Origin: Mesodorylaimus sp. YZB2_4
Lineage: Eukaryota > Nematoda > Enoplea > Dorylaimida > Dorylaimidae
Assembly: GCA_030248295.1 (NCBI GenBank)
Contig: JASANH010000606.1
Coordinates: forward strand, 682,001 to 746,000
Direction: 5' to 3'
DNA: 64,000 nucleotides
The notes under the pieces: model-generated
What the model was told of the DNA's origin: nothing
Database searches by the model: none
Seen by the model: the letters and a program-made list of their open reading frames with translations, nothing else
Shown here: positions 63,711-64,000 of the stretch, in pieces
How the letters are laid out: every line of letters begins with the position of its first letter
Position numbering within the stretch: the first letter of the stretch is position 1
Position numbers and translations under genes: made by a program

Positions 63711-64000
63711 TGAGTGTGCGCCTTTGGCGGACCGCCAAGGAAAGAGTTTTGAAACTCCAAACTGTTGTGTTTAGTTAACTGCTGGGGAAAAATGAAAAAT
63801 TGACGAGTTTGAGCGGAAACTAAAAAAATTACCCGTTTTATTGAAATACTCTATAAATGTGTACTGTCTCAGCATCTAATTTTAAAATTCTATGCGCATG
63901 TATATTTCCATCCCCATGCTCTTAGGGCTCTGTCACCCACAACTGTTAGTGTTTTTACAAACTCTGTTCACAACTGCATTTTATTCAATGACAAGAGCGC

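Larger units (their letters stand above)
59802..64000. other. 4.2 kb without a recognised gene
   Basis: Only weak frames occur. One 40-codon frame at 61115-61237 starts MGCSAIKK, an acylation-like N terminus. A microsatellite lies at 62725-62751 and a GTAGCCTGTAGC-type minisatellite at 63560-63710. Nothing else could be supported. Confidence 0.5.

Overview
The window is nuclear DNA from a small, compact animal genome. The evidence is the set of animal gene families present (ADAM10, furin-type convertase, RGS, BLOC-1, Cys-loop receptors), introns mostly of about 45-60 bp with terse TTTCAG/TTTTAG acceptors, and conserved exon phases. An ecdysozoan, probably a nematode, is the best guess: it fits the tandem non-alpha nicotinic receptor subunits (as in acr-2/acr-3), the long poly-G tracts and the tandem secreted cysteine-rich proteins. 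A tardigrade or other small ecdysozoan is not excluded. All gene models were read by eye from splice sites, reading phase and remembered family sequences; no search was run.

Layout. 0-2.7 kb: the 3' end of ADAM10 (+) meets, tail to tail, the last two exons of an unrecognised gene with a CaaX-like end (-). 2.7-8.8 kb: A/C-rich non-coding DNA, probably introns of that minus-strand gene. 8.8-12.5 kb: complete CDC48/p97 (-). 12.6-17.8 kb: an RGS gene and a tiny lysine-rich membrane protein (both +) among small repeats. 17.8-27.3 kb: a furin-type proprotein convertase (-) with long A/C-rich introns. 27.4-31.4 kb: two exons of a membrane protein (-), MITE- and SINE-like repeats, and a second tiny lysine-rich membrane protein (-). 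31.4-38.2 kb: a small heat shock protein (-), BLOC1S5/Muted (+), and nucleolar GTPase GNL2/NOG2 (+) with SINEs in its second intron. 38.3-42.4 kb: two neighbouring secreted cysteine-rich proteins (-). 43.2-51.7 kb: two tandem nicotinic acetylcholine receptor non-alpha subunits (-). 54.4-55.7 kb: a four-transmembrane MARVEL-like protein (+) with a duplicated 190-bp segment. 56.3-59.8 kb: a minisatellite field and a broken ubiquitin/ubiquitin-like/OTU-protease composite followed by an intact 175-aa ORF. 59.8-64 kb: no recognisable gene.

The genes do not form one pathway. Several serve the secretory and surface system: ADAM10 sheddase, furin (which normally activates ADAM-type proteases), receptor subunits, BLOC-1 and the secreted Cys-rich pair. 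CDC48 and GNL2 are housekeeping genes. The items most worth following are the Ub-UBL-OTU composite, the two paralogous lysine-tail membrane microproteins, the Cys-rich secreted pair, and the furin gene with a glutamine-rich insert and a possible intron-retention isoform.
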